Origin: a bacterium
GTDB lineage: Bacteria > Pseudomonadota > Gammaproteobacteria > Methylococcales > Methylomonadaceae
NCBI GenBank assembly: GCA_030591965.1
Contig: JAUVAA010000012.1
Coordinates: forward strand, 1-35,314
Direction: 5' to 3'
Length of the DNA stretch: 35,314 bases
Positions 1-8,439 of the stretch are shown here, one piece after another. A program made the translations under genes and the position numbers. The notes under the pieces are model-generated. The model was not told the DNA's origin, searched no databases, and was given only the letters and a program-made list of their open reading frames with translations. Each line of letters opens with the position of its first letter. Position 1 is the first letter of the stretch.

Positions 1-1
1 G

Positions 2-106
2 CTATTTGAAACACAGGTGACGGAAGTCCATGCCCGAATAGCGGTTATGAATATCATAACCTATCTTGGTATGCCGAAATCTGTTGTGGTGGATTCCTTT
101 GCCTAA
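2..106 (+). mobile_element. Possible C-terminal remnant of a transposase
   Basis: An open frame enters from the left edge and stops with TAA at 104-106, giving 34 residues that end in LGMPKSVVVDSFA. The run AVMNIITYLGMPKS reads like the C-terminal helix of a DDE-type transposase, but I cannot name the IS family. It lies about 160 bases from the point where the neighbouring MBOAT gene is broken, which fits an insertion sequence whose 3' end lies in the window. The identification rests on general resemblance and context only. Confidence 0.35.
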
Positions 107-264
107 AAAGTGGGCCATAGGAAAGATGTGACTTTCTGTTTATTTATGCACCAACGCCCTTGGTATGCGCTTATTAAAGCGCCTGCTAAGAGAAGGTAAA
201 ACGCTGCCTCAGTTCTGCCTCACTTTATCGGGTAAGGCTTTGCTGTAAGGTGGTGAAAAGTGTA
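107..264. other. Non-coding tail of the putative insertion element
   Basis: This stretch separates the transposase-like stop codon from the last recognisable base of the MBOAT coding sequence. It contains no gene I can support. Its right end, where homology to MBOAT resumes at about 265, is the expected place for an IS terminal repeat, but the other terminus lies outside the window, so an inverted repeat cannot be tested. Confidence 0.3.
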
Positions 265-630
265 CGGTAGTGAAATAGTTTTTAAGTTAAAATCAGTGTC
301 TAGTACTAATCCTAAGTTTTGCACAAAAAAACCTGCATATTTATAATACCCTAACAATGCAAGGTTAGTGATCACACCAAAAATCAGAATATTTTTTCTA
401 GGTACACCTTCATTTTCTGAAGATAGCGAAACGCCTATTGCATAATTAAATAACATTGAAAGGATAATTAACCCTAAATAAGCAGGATTCCACCAACCGT
501 AGAAAAAAAGAGACACACCAACCAACCACACAGTTGCTATTCGATGATGCCCTCTTTTCCCAATCACAAAAAAGCCAATTAAACTAATTGGTAAAAAAAT
601 AAATATGAATATATAGGAATTAAATAGCAT
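220..630 (-). pseudogene. Truncated MBOAT (AlgI-like) O-acetyltransferase, N-terminal fragment
   Basis: The first 123 or so residues are a typical start of a membrane-bound O-acyltransferase of the AlgI type: an N-terminal hydrophobic helix, the FFYGWWNPAYLGL motif at about 42-54 and NLALLGYYKYAGFF at about 89-102. Family members are usually 450-500 residues, with the catalytic His in the second half; here only 136 residues remain. Homology ends after ISLP, at about base 265. The last 13 residues (YTFHHLTAK...) look like read-through into foreign DNA. The start at 630 is the normal family start. The intact protein would acetylate sugars of the EPS at the inner membrane. This copy has lost its active site and should be inactive, unless the rest lies beyond the insertion. 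Confidence 0.8.
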
Positions 631-712
631 TAATAAATTGTTTTTTAAGTGAGTGTAATTTTCACAACTAAATATCCATAATTTTTAAAAAAATACTATG
701 ATATTTCGCCAA

Positions 713-1312
713 TCATTGTCCTAATTTTTTTCTCAATCGTAGCAACCTCTTTGACGTAGGGCTAAACTTAAGTCCCTTTTCTATTATATTAAGTGATTCT
801 TTTTTGTTTTTTGACTTCAAATAAAGTTCAGCTAAGGCTATGTATGCATAAGTATTTTTTGATTTTATTTCAATTGCCTCTTGATAATCAGCAGCAGATC
901 TTTTAAAATCACCTTGCATTTCATAGACATTACCACGTTTAACAAGAACAGTAGACCTAATAGGAAAAACTTTCTCATGCCCCAAAACATAAGATAAATT
1001 ATTTCCAGCCTCTACTAAAGCAAATCGCTTTTCAGCTGACTTATCTCTCAAGCTTTGAGCGTGATTCAATGCATTAAGTCCTGGGCATAAATGATGCGGA
1101 TGAGGAATAGGCCCTAGCTTATTATTCCAGACTTCATATTGTAGCTTATCTTTAGCTGACGACTCCCTCGCACCTCTATACCAACTTTGACAAAAAGGGG
1201 GCAACAATTGTAATTCCAAGTAATTCATCTCATGATAATTCTTCACCGCATAACTGTTAGTGCTTATCATTAATAAAAATAAGATACTTAATAGTTTTAA
1301 TTGAATTCTCAT
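713..1312 (-). CDS. Secreted small TPR protein of the EPS locus
   Basis: A 199-residue protein with a signal peptide (hydrophobic core LLSILFLLMIS, probable cleavage after SYA at about residue 22). A middle segment carries two cysteines in the contexts LPPFC (about 41) and HHLCPGLNAL (about 76), which could form a periplasmic disulfide. At least two TPR units follow, from about residue 120 to 190 (GNVYEMQGDF, IALAELYLKSKN). TPR proteins with this Cys-containing N-terminal part occur in XrtA-type EPS loci, as far as I recall; their role is unknown and a periplasmic scaffold is a guess. It begins 5 bases after the upstream glycosyltransferase stop, so it is cotranscribed with it, and is followed by the broken MBOAT gene. 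Confidence 0.75.
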   Translation of the reverse strand: MRIQLKLLSILFLLMISTNSYAVKNYHEMNYLELQLLPPFCQSWYRGARESSAKDKLQYEVWNNKLGPIPHPHHLCPGLNALNHAQSLRDKSAEKRFALVEAGNNLSYVLGHEKVFPIRSTVLVKRGNVYEMQGDFKRSAADYQEAIEIKSKNTYAYIALAELYLKSKNKKESLNIIEKGLKFSPTSKRLLRLRKKLGQ

Positions 1313-1317
1313 TATAT

Positions 1318-2460
1318 CTATCCCATTTTTCTAGTTTTTAGCGCCACGGTATCCCAAGAACAATTAGATCTCACCCAGCCCATGGCATTTTCACTTATAC
1401 ATTTATGGAGTTCAGCATCTAACAAAAGCTTTTTTAATCCACTTATTATAGATTCTATAGAGTCCCCATCAACCCTTAATCCGGTCACTCCATCTTGAAC
1501 TGCCGAACCAGTACCACCAGCGATGCCACAAATAACTGGCTTCCCACAAGCGCCAGCCTCTATAAATACCATTCCAAACCCTTCTGTATCGCCATCGATT
1601 TCCCTATTAGGCATGGCAAAAATATCACATGCATTATACCATCTAGGTAAGTCTTCCATACTTACATGTCCTAATAAATAAACACGATCAGAAACTCCAT
1701 TTTCATCTGCTAGATTCTGCAAATATTCTTTATCTTCACCAATTCCTATTATGGCGTATTGAACACCTATTCCCTCTTTAATTAAATCGGGAAGCGCTTT
1801 AATTACTTGATCAAAGCCTTTACGTCGGCTTAATCGACCTACCGATAAAATCAGTTTCTGCCCATTTTTCAAATTAATCTGCTGATGCAAATCAGCAAAT
1901 GGTAAGCTGGGTTTAAACCTTTCTATATCTACTCCAGGCGATATAAGTATAATTCGATCACTATCTACATTGAGTTTTAATAACTTATTTTTCGTAAATT
2001 CACTATTAGCAATAATCTTATCCGCATGCCTATAAGCGAAACACATTGCTTTGAATTTCCCGGGTTGCCGCCATGTAGTTATTTCTTCTCCATGCGCATA
2101 AATAACCACTTGCTTAGTAAATAGCCGCCCTACTAGCAAAGCAACCAATCCCTCAGGCAAAACGCGACCAGCATGTATTGCATCTATCTCATTGGAAGCA
2201 CACACTTTTACTGCTTGAAACAAAAGCTTTATATACATGACTAGTGACTCTGGCTTTAGCCAAGGCACCCTCTTTAGATTTACGCGATGAATCGTATTGG
2301 GATGTGCTTTATCATAGTCCGCAGCACCTTCAACATCAGCTGTGATAATATGAATATTATTCCCACCCAGTCGATGATAAACTTCACCAAACCAAACTGC
2401 TGAACCACCTTTAGTCGGTAGAAATAACTCCGTAATGACTAATATATTTTGTGTTGCCAT
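1318..2460 (-). CDS. GT4-family glycosyltransferase
   Basis: A 380-residue GT-B fold enzyme. The N-terminal acceptor domain begins with a Rossmann strand (NILVITELFLPTKGGSAVW), and the C-terminal donor domain holds LSVGRLSRRKGFDQVI at about 205-220 and the GT4 signature EGFGMVFIEAGACGKPVICG at about 293-312, including the Glu pair of the EX7E motif. Such enzymes are retaining transferases using nucleotide sugars at the cytoplasmic face of the inner membrane. Donor and acceptor cannot be read from the sequence. It lies 3 bases after the deacetylase-like gene and belongs to the same operon. Confidence 0.85.
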   Translation of the reverse strand: MATQNILVITELFLPTKGGSAVWFGEVYHRLGGNNIHIITADVEGAADYDKAHPNTIHRVNLKRVPWLKPESLVMYIKLLFQAVKVCASNEIDAIHAGRVLPEGLVALLVGRLFTKQVVIYAHGEEITTWRQPGKFKAMCFAYRHADKIIANSEFTKNKLLKLNVDSDRIILISPGVDIERFKPSLPFADLHQQINLKNGQKLILSVGRLSRRKGFDQVIKALPDLIKEGIGVQYAIIGIGEDKEYLQNLADENGVSDRVYLLGHVSMEDLPRWYNACDIFAMPNREIDGDTEGFGMVFIEAGACGKPVICGIAGGTGSAVQDGVTGLRVDGDSIESIISGLKKLLLDAELHKCISENAMGWVRSNCSWDTVALKTRKMG

Positions 2461-2463
2461 AAT

Positions 2464-3675
2464 TTATTTACGTAGATTTTTTAAACACAGTACAGGGATA
2501 AATAAGCCACTAAGATATAACCATTTTCTGATCGTATAATTAGCCCACACCCTTTCCATATAAACTAACAAGCGAATAAAGTATGATTTCTCAATATAAT
2601 CTTTATTGCAGGAGGAATATTTATCAGCCAATTCTTCAGCAGATAAAAATGCTAAATTAGAGTACCTCTCACAAGCCCTAGCAAGTAGATAATCCAATTC
2701 TTGTAATGCGTTTTCAGTTAACTCATTATTTTGAATAAAATTGAACCGATGTATTTCAAATAAAGTCGGCTGGGCTAATTTGGTTTTTATCTCCAATGCC
2801 TTAATAGCCATTTCAGCTGTCTGACCTAAACTGGGTTCAAAATAATCATTTCTAACGAGGTAGATCAAACCTGACTTAGACACTTGACCATTAACTATTT
2901 TTTTACCGTTACCACTAGGCTTGCCTTCACTATCGCGCCCTTCAAAACATTGTCCTGGGGTAATTAAGTAATTAACCAAGTGTTTCTTCCAGCTTCTTTC
3001 TACTATCTCATTCCAAATAAATGTAGGCGGCACAACAACTTTAGGCATAAATCCAAATACCTTTGCAAATACATTTACTTCTTCTTTAACTGCTGTCTCA
3101 ATTTCATTTTGAGTCAGCGGCGTTGTTGGCAGTTTTTCAGTATTTATCCATCGACTTTGTAATGCTGAAGGCAGTGTTTCCGTTCTGGAAAGCTTGTCAC
3201 TACTTAACCATTGCCTAAGCTTTATGTTAAGTTGCAATTCTCGTATTAAGTTATCCGGCCAATAATGAGCCATGCCATGCAATTGTAAATCAAAAAAACC
3301 TTGTTCTACGCCATGGAGAATTGCAGTTTTTATAAGTAAAAAATCAGAATGATCAAGTCGTTTTGCATGATAATTTTTAAATTCTGATTTTTTAATTTTA
3401 TCAACATCAGGAACAGACATTACAACACCTAATGTCATAACGGGGTAATGGTTAGAACTATCACTATATTGACTGAGCACAGCACCTATATCATTTAATG
3501 CTTGCGACTGCTCTAAAGGTCCGGCTCCCCAATCATCACTTTCAAAAATCAACACCGGATGCTTTAAAACTGGCTCTTGCCAATAACTTTTAAGTTCTTG
3601 ATAATATCGCTTTATAATTATTAGCAGCCAAACAAGAGGCCAGAGAAATATAATTGCTAGAATATAGAAGCTCAT
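2464..3675 (-). CDS. Membrane-anchored polysaccharide deacetylase-like protein
   Basis: A 403-residue protein with one N-terminal membrane helix (residues 3-22). The following domain opens with IFESDDWG (44-50), where an Asp pair stands in the position of the NodB-type catalytic Asp, and has the metal-ligand pair HGMAH at 133-137 (HxxxH). This suggests the glycoside hydrolase/deacetylase superfamily, with the protein acting on EPS in the periplasm or at the membrane. It is clearly different from the second deacetylase of this locus at 28837. The substrate is unknown, and the C-terminal third has no motif I recognise. It is followed within 3 bases by a GT4 gene and lies 46 bases after the ligase-like gene. 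Confidence 0.65.
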   Translation of the reverse strand: MSFYILAIIFLWPLVWLLIIIKRYYQELKSYWQEPVLKHPVLIFESDDWGAGPLEQSQALNDIGAVLSQYSDSSNHYPVMTLGVVMSVPDVDKIKKSEFKNYHAKRLDHSDFLLIKTAILHGVEQGFFDLQLHGMAHYWPDNLIRELQLNIKLRQWLSSDKLSRTETLPSALQSRWINTEKLPTTPLTQNEIETAVKEEVNVFAKVFGFMPKVVVPPTFIWNEIVERSWKKHLVNYLITPGQCFEGRDSEGKPSGNGKKIVNGQVSKSGLIYLVRNDYFEPSLGQTAEMAIKALEIKTKLAQPTLFEIHRFNFIQNNELTENALQELDYLLARACERYSNLAFLSAEELADKYSSCNKDYIEKSYFIRLLVYMERVWANYTIRKWLYLSGLFIPVLCLKNLRK

Positions 3676-3721
3676 TTCCAGTACTTTCTGACTAAACTTT
3701 GTTTTTTCATTACACTTCTTC

Positions 3722-5014
3722 TTATAAATTTTGCTGACGTTTAGATAAAGGCAACTTACTTTGCCCTTCTATTCTATGGGCGTCTTGTTGCTTTTTCAGC
3801 AAAATACCACAAATAACAACCAGTGCAATTATATGATAATAAAGATCAAAATAAGCCAACCCTAAAAAAGCCCCCGATGCTGCATAACCCAGCAAACTTA
3901 CTTGTAGCATAGCTGCTAAATCAGATATCCATTTAGCTTCTTCAATTTTCTTTGCCTCTTTACTAATTCGTCCTGCTGAAAGCAATGTCACTACCCCGAG
4001 TACTAGAAATAATCCCACGCCAATAAAGCCGTGCTCTCCCATTACTTCAAAATAAACACTATGCGCATCATGAACATCGCTAGCAACTGGTGCATATCTA
4101 AGAAATGTAGGATACTTGAAACATTCAAAACCACCTCCAAAAATATTATCTTTTGCTAGATTAAAAGCCATCCACCAGGCATTAATTCTCCCCATTGCAG
4201 AACCATCCTGCTCATAAGTCTGGATAGTACTCATTCTGCTATGCCATGATTCTGGCATAAAATTTATAATCATGGGCATTAAAATAATAATAAGCAGAAT
4301 CATAAGAAATTTCTTCCTGCTCTTTAATATTAAAAATAGCCCCATAACTACAATTCCAACTAAAGCTCCTCGTGACTGCGTCCCTATCACTGAAAAAACA
4401 CACAACCACATTGTGACTAATAACCCTTGACGAATAAAGACAGATTCCGTTGTTAATTGTAAATATCTAATCAAAGGTATAATCATAATTAGTGCTAGTC
4501 CTATTTCATTATTCCCATAAATAAAGGTTCCACTTGGGCCATAAACAGCATAACCACCACCAGTTAAAATTGTAAATATCCCGCCCTTAAAACCATAAAA
4601 ACCTAATGATAGCGCAATAATCCAAACCATCGCTTGAACGCGCCATTTCTCTTGCATAAGAATAATGGTGACAAAAGTCATCAATTGAATCTTCCATACC
4701 TTATCCCATTGCTTCCAAGCTAAATCTGGATACATAGAAAAAATAGTAGTAATAAACATCCATATTATAAAAGCCATCAAAATTCGTAGCTCGACCGTCC
4801 AAGGAATTTTCTTTGATTCTTTTGCATTAAAAAGCCCTACAAGAATAACTAGCGCAGTAATTTTAGAAAATGGAAAGTCGTGAGCAAAACCATATGAAAG
4901 CTTGTGAGGATTCATATACCCTAACCACCCCCACAATAAAATACCAATGTGGGGACGCTTAAATACATAAGGTAATGTACCAAAGACCACAAGTGTGACA
5001 AAAAGATCCCTCAT
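3722..5014 (-). CDS. Putative O-glycosylation ligase / O-antigen-polymerase-like protein, XrtA-associated (TIGR03097 type)
   Basis: A 430-residue polytopic membrane protein with around ten hydrophobic segments. The N-terminus (PYVFKRPHIGILLWGWLGYM) and the GTFIYGNNEIGLAL region at about 162-175 are characteristic of the exosortase-A-associated branch of the Wzy/WaaL family. The large periplasmic loop (about 255-310) has the DVHDAHSVYFEVMGEHGFIG segment at 309-328, whose His is the usual catalytic candidate in Wzy/WaaL enzymes. It should polymerise the polysaccharide or transfer it to an acceptor in the periplasm. Its start codon directly abuts the stop of the sulfotransferase gene (5014/5015), so the two are translationally coupled. 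Confidence 0.88.
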   Translation of the reverse strand: MRDLFVTLVVFGTLPYVFKRPHIGILLWGWLGYMNPHKLSYGFAHDFPFSKITALVILVGLFNAKESKKIPWTVELRILMAFIIWMFITTIFSMYPDLAWKQWDKVWKIQLMTFVTIILMQEKWRVQAMVWIIALSLGFYGFKGGIFTILTGGGYAVYGPSGTFIYGNNEIGLALIMIIPLIRYLQLTTESVFIRQGLLVTMWLCVFSVIGTQSRGALVGIVVMGLFLILKSRKKFLMILLIIILMPMIINFMPESWHSRMSTIQTYEQDGSAMGRINAWWMAFNLAKDNIFGGGFECFKYPTFLRYAPVASDVHDAHSVYFEVMGEHGFIGVGLFLVLGVVTLLSAGRISKEAKKIEEAKWISDLAAMLQVSLLGYAASGAFLGLAYFDLYYHIIALVVICGILLKKQQDAHRIEGQSKLPLSKRQQNL

Positions 5015-5815
5015 CTATGTAAGATATTTAAATTTTAATTGCAATGAATCGCATAACGACCGAATTTTTGGATCAATAATAGGCTTCTTTCGCCTATTAA
5101 TCGAACTAGTAAAAATACCTGCAATCATACAAGGTTTATAATCAATGCCTACAAAATTACATATTTTTTTGACTTGAACTTCAGGTTGACTAACTAGGCT
5201 CTCATATGAAACCACTAAAACCTGTTTATTCTGATCAAAGTTTTGATCAAAAAATAAGACATTCCGAAAATACCACTGTACTGCTGAAGCAGATGCATCC
5301 CCCATATCACCTTTGACTAAATCAATCAACTCAATACGAGTTTTTCCTGTCATTCCTTGCCCTAACCATTCACTGCTATTTTTTTCAACGACTCTTAATA
5401 CCTGCTTCTCCATATTGCTAAAGGATTTCAACATTGATGCGACTACGTCATTATAATCCCTGTAAATCCAAATGGTTTTTGAGGGCTGAACAATCGCCAT
5501 AAGCTTATTTAAGTCTTGGAGTTCACACAGAGACTTGATAATAAATTTAGGCGACCGAGAACGCTTAATTAGTGTTTGAATGATTGATATTTCACGCATC
5601 TGGTAATTATCAAATGCCCGAGGATCACGTTCATGAAATACATCTGTTTCATAACTTTTTTCCAAAATATCCATTAACATATTGGTTCCGGAGCGCTGCA
5701 TACCGGCCACAAACACTCGCTCCTGTCCAGCATTTTTAGAATTCGGCAAAAACCAAAGAAAATATTTTGTCCAGAGAAAGATAATTCTTTTTAGTTTATT
5801 TATTAAATTTTCCAT
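5015..5815 (-). CDS. Sulfotransferase family protein
   Basis: A 266-residue protein with the P-loop-like 5'-phosphosulfate-binding motif GMQRSGTN at 38-45 and the 3'-phosphate-binding segment IWIYRDYNDVVASMLKSF at about 115-132 (Arg119 and Ser127 as expected ligands). These define PAPS-dependent sulfotransferases. Residues 10-24 are hydrophobic and may hold it at the membrane. Its place between the UDP-glucose dehydrogenase and the polymerase/ligase suggests that it sulfates a sugar of the EPS or its lipid-linked precursor; that target is inferred. No PAPS-synthesis genes are in the window. The 153 bases upstream (5816-5968) hold nothing I can name. Confidence 0.8.
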   Translation of the reverse strand: MENLINKLKRIIFLWTKYFLWFLPNSKNAGQERVFVAGMQRSGTNMLMDILEKSYETDVFHERDPRAFDNYQMREISIIQTLIKRSRSPKFIIKSLCELQDLNKLMAIVQPSKTIWIYRDYNDVVASMLKSFSNMEKQVLRVVEKNSSEWLGQGMTGKTRIELIDLVKGDMGDASASAVQWYFRNVLFFDQNFDQNKQVLVVSYESLVSQPEVQVKKICNFVGIDYKPCMIAGIFTSSINRRKKPIIDPKIRSLCDSLQLKFKYLT

Positions 5816-5968
5816 TCAAAGCCTTTAACTGAGTACTTTCCTAAATTAGATTATCGCACCAATATTAATTATGCGTGAATTCAAGTTATGTCTTAATAAA
5901 AATCGACCGACTCAAGGTGTTAATTAATCTAAGTGTATGCATTCCCATAGAAAATAGAAACAATTTAC

Positions 5969-7135
5969 TTAATCACTCCCAAACAAATCACGCGTATAAA
6001 CTTTATCAACCACATCTTTAATATCATCTGATAATCGATTAGCAACGATAACATCTGACATTTTCTTAAAGTCTTCGAGATCATTAATTACTTTCGAATT
6101 AAAAAACTCCTCCTCTTCGAGAACTGGTTCATATATTACCACTTCTATCCCTTTAGCTTTTATTCGCTTCATAATGCCTTGGATAGAAGAAGCGCGGAAA
6201 TTATCCGAACCACTTTTCATAATAAGGCGATAAATACCGACTACTTTTGGGTTTCTCTTAATTATTGAATCTGCAATAAAGTCTTTACGTGTGCTATTTG
6301 CATCAACAATAGCACCGATTAAACTATTCGGTACTTCTTTATAATTAGCTCGGAGTTGTTTGGTATCTTTTGGTAAACAATAACCGCCATAGCCAAAGGA
6401 AGGATTATTATAATGACTCCCGATACGCGGATCGAGCCCAACACCTTGAATGATCTGTTTGGTATCAAGTCTATGTGTTTCTGCATAGCTGTCAAGCTCA
6501 TTAAAATAAGACACTCGCATGGCTAAATAAGTATTAGAAAATAATTTAACCGCTTCGGCTTCCGTTGAGCCTGTAAAGAGTACGTCTATATCTTTTTTAA
6601 GCGCCCCTTCAACTAATAAATTAGCAAACTTCTCAGCTCTCTCTGAGTACTCTCCTATGATAATTCGTGATGGATAAAGATTATCATATAACGCACGACC
6701 TTCTCTTAAAAATTCAGGTGAAAAAATAATATTATCGCAGTCAAATTCTTTACTAATTTGTTCGGTATAACCAACAGGCACAGTTGACTTTATAATCATA
6801 ACGGCTTTAGGGTTAATCGCCATTACATCTTTAATCACTGCTTCAACAGAGCTTGTGTTGAAGTAATTCGTTTCTGTATCGTAGTCGGTAGGTGTGGCAA
6901 TAATAACAAAACCTGCATTTTCATAGGCTTGCGATTTATCGAGTGTTGCCGTGAAATTAAGCGCTTTGTTTTTTAAAAAATCTTCAATTTCTGTATCAAC
7001 AATTGGCGATTTTTTTGCATTTAGTAAGGCGATTTTTTCTGGGATGATGTCTAATGCAACTACTTCATTATTTTGTGCAAGTAGCATTGCATTTGAAAGG
7101 CCTACATATCCCGTTCCAGCGATCGCTATTTTCAT
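5969..7135 (-). CDS. ugd: UDP-glucose 6-dehydrogenase
   Basis: A 388-residue enzyme of the short Ugd type (as in E. coli, about 388 residues). It oxidises UDP-glucose to UDP-glucuronate with two NAD+ in the cytoplasm. Visible features: the NAD-binding GTGYVGL at 7-13 and acidic D29 after the second strand; the linker STVPVGYTE at 117-125; [11 protein letters not shown] at 139-149; and the catalytic cysteine in [14 protein letters not shown] (Cys253). The product can feed the glucuronate epimerase-like enzyme at 21127 and the glycosyltransferases. It stands apart from its neighbours by 153 bases downstream and by a repeat-filled gap upstream, so it may have its own promoter. Function is clear from all three motifs. 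Confidence 0.93.
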   Translation of the reverse strand: MKIAIAGTGYVGLSNAMLLAQNNEVVALDIIPEKIALLNAKKSPIVDTEIEDFLKNKALNFTATLDKSQAYENAGFVIIATPTDYDTETNYFNTSSVEAVIKDVMAINPKAVMIIKSTVPVGYTEQISKEFDCDNIIFSPEFLREGRALYDNLYPSRIIIGEYSERAEKFANLLVEGALKKDIDVLFTGSTEAEAVKLFSNTYLAMRVSYFNELDSYAETHRLDTKQIIQGVGLDPRIGSHYNNPSFGYGGYCLPKDTKQLRANYKEVPNSLIGAIVDANSTRKDFIADSIIKRNPKVVGIYRLIMKSGSDNFRASSIQGIMKRIKAKGIEVVIYEPVLEEEEFFNSKVINDLEDFKKMSDVIVANRLSDDIKDVVDKVYTRDLFGSD

Positions 7136-7189
7136 TTATTTTTCCGTTTTTATTTATACGCTTGTTTGTATAATGCTTGCTTAATATAC

Positions 7190-7220
7190 AAGCGGACTAA
7201 AGTCCGCCCTACTCTTGTTT
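7190..7220. repeat. Short intergenic repeat, copy A (partner at 8408-8438)
   Basis: Contains a perfect palindrome with 7-bp arms (7192-7198 and 7201-7207, two-base loop). The same sequence, 24 of 31 positions identical by my alignment and mostly transitions otherwise, recurs in direct orientation at 8408-8438, so that the two copies bracket the Rpn-type gene 7390-8349. The arms of the second copy have decayed. Confidence 0.65.
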
Positions 7221-7221
7221 G

Positions 7222-7331
7222 CCAAGCTCCAGCTTGGGAATACATGCATTCACAGCTCCCGCTATGACCCACACACAAATAATACACGAAGCAGAGCTTC
7301 TAACCACGTATTCCCAAACAGAGTTTGGGAA
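7222..7331. repeat. Composite palindromic element with several hairpins
   Basis: Three hairpins lie in a row: arms 7222-7228/7231-7237, arms 7288-7292/7296-7300 and arms 7311-7318/7324-7331. In addition, 7234-7243 is the perfect 10-bp inverse complement of 7308-7317, so the region can also close into one long stem with an inner hairpin. This resembles REP/MITE-like intergenic elements. It lies downstream of the Rpn-type gene and upstream of ugd and could end transcription between them, though no T-run follows. Confidence 0.6.
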
Positions 7332-7389
7332 CAAGAAATAGTGTATTTGTATTTTTTAATCTATGCGTAACATCAGATATTAAAAGAAC

Positions 7390-7674
7390 TCAGTTCTGTT
7401 GTTGACTTATCCATTCCTTAAGATCCTCAACTTCATTAAAATCCAGTAATACATCAGTCATTGATTCTAGTGTTTCAAGTGACAAGTTAGTCAATGTTTC
7501 AAGGATTGTCTCTATCTCTGGGTGTATACCTAATTTTCGTCTGAGCAAACGCGAAATGAGATTTATACATTCTTGCTGTCGGCCTTTCTCAAGCCCTTGC
7601 TCAATTCCTTGCTCAATTCCTTGTTCAAGTCCTTGATCCAGCCCTTCTTGTCTTAAAATTTGCGCTAAGCCCAT
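7390..7674 (-). CDS. Candidate intragenic antitoxin (RpnS-like) from an internal start
   Basis: The ATG at 7672-7674, in frame with the larger gene, is preceded on the coding strand by TGAGG (7680-7684) with a 5-base gap, a good ribosome-binding site. It would give 94 residues beginning MGLAQILRQEG, directly before the four-residue repeats and the DUF4351-like tail. In characterised Rpn systems the C-terminal part is made separately and blocks the toxic full-length protein. Whether this internal start is used is inference. Confidence 0.4.
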   Translation of the reverse strand: MGLAQILRQEGLDQGLEQGIEQGIEQGLEKGRQQECINLISRLLRRKLGIHPEIETILETLTNLSLETLESMTDVLLDFNEVEDLKEWISQQQN

Positions 7675-8349
7675 AATAACCTCATCTGTTGCCACATAAC
7701 TTTTTTGATATTGCTGCATTTCTTCTTCACTAAGTGCTGCATAAGCGTCAATAAAATCAGCATATTTTATTTGCATTCGCGGGTTAGTTTCCAATATTGC
7801 TAAGCCTTTCTGTGCTGCCGCGTAAATCGATAATCGAGAAGTCGCTGCATAATGCATATTGGGTAAATTTAAGCGAGCGACTATATTGTTACTCTCCATA
7901 TAATCAGCCGCATTAAGCTTTTTTAAATAACAAAATAGATATCTAAAATCTAAATAGGTTTGCCGATCACTTCCTAGTTGCAAGTGAGCCAAACATTTAT
8001 TTCCTGTACCCAAAAAAATGACTACCGGAACAACCCGAGCTGTTTCCATTAGTTCAGAGAGGTCTAAACAATAATGAGCCAATCGATAAATAGAAAAACG
8101 CCGTATTAAAGTTTCCTCTTCTAGTATAAAGAGTATACCTTCTCGTCGCCCATCAGGCCATTCAACTAATAATGGAACATCTAGCTTACGGTAACGTTCT
8201 CCAAGTTTGGATTTCAGTTGTTCTTCTCTTACTGGAATAATCCGTGCATCGAGCAGATCATGCTCTCCAATTTCTTCTTGAGCAAACAATTTCAGTGCTT
8301 GCTCGGGATATTCGAGTATTAAATTTTTGAAATTCTGGTCATGATCCAT
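7390..8349 (-). CDS. Rpn/PD-(D/E)XK nuclease-like protein with DUF4351-like C-terminus
   Basis: A 319-residue cytosolic protein. The N-terminal half has the pattern of the PD-(D/E)XK nuclease superfamily proteins annotated as Rpn or putative transposase: REEQLKSKLGERYRKLDVPLLVEWPDGRRE with candidate Asp, then FILEEET with the acidic pair (about 88-94). From about 233 to 255 come four-residue repeats (GLEQ, GIEQ, GIEQ, GLEK). The last 60 residues (RLLRRKLGIHPEIE...LDFNEVEDLKEWI) resemble the DUF4351 C-terminal domain. It is distant from the other two Rpn genes here. It lies in its own repeat-flanked interval, which suggests acquisition independent of the EPS genes. An internal start before the repeats is listed separately. 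Nuclease activity is inferred from the family. Confidence 0.7.
   Translation of the reverse strand: MDHDQNFKNLILEYPEQALKLFAQEEIGEHDLLDARIIPVREEQLKSKLGERYRKLDVPLLVEWPDGRREGILFILEEETLIRRFSIYRLAHYCLDLSELMETARVVPVVIFLGTGNKCLAHLQLGSDRQTYLDFRYLFCYLKKLNAADYMESNNIVARLNLPNMHYAATSRLSIYAAAQKGLAILETNPRMQIKYADFIDAYAALSEEEMQQYQKSYVATDEVIMGLAQILRQEGLDQGLEQGIEQGIEQGLEKGRQQECINLISRLLRRKLGIHPEIETILETLTNLSLETLESMTDVLLDFNEVEDLKEWISQQQN
7588..7647. repeat. 12-bp tandem repeat inside the Rpn-type gene
   Basis: Five degenerate 12-bp units (two adjacent ones identical, 7600-7611 and 7612-7623) encode the GxEQ-type four-residue repeats. A change in unit number would keep the frame and lengthen or shorten a helix. 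Confidence 0.75.
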
Positions 8350-8407
8350 CTATATTCAACTCTTCTACAAAATCAGTTTCTTTTTTAAGAACCCGAAAAG
8401 TTTAACT

Positions 8408-8438
8408 AAGTAAACTAAAGTCCATCCTACTCTGATTT
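8408..8438. repeat. Short intergenic repeat, copy B (partner at 7190-7220)
   Basis: A diverged direct copy of 7190-7220 lying between the Rpn-type gene and the asparagine-synthetase-like gene. A small palindrome (8399-8404/8411-8416) overlaps it. The rest of the 90-base gap shows nothing else. Confidence 0.55.
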
Positions 8439-8439
8439 T

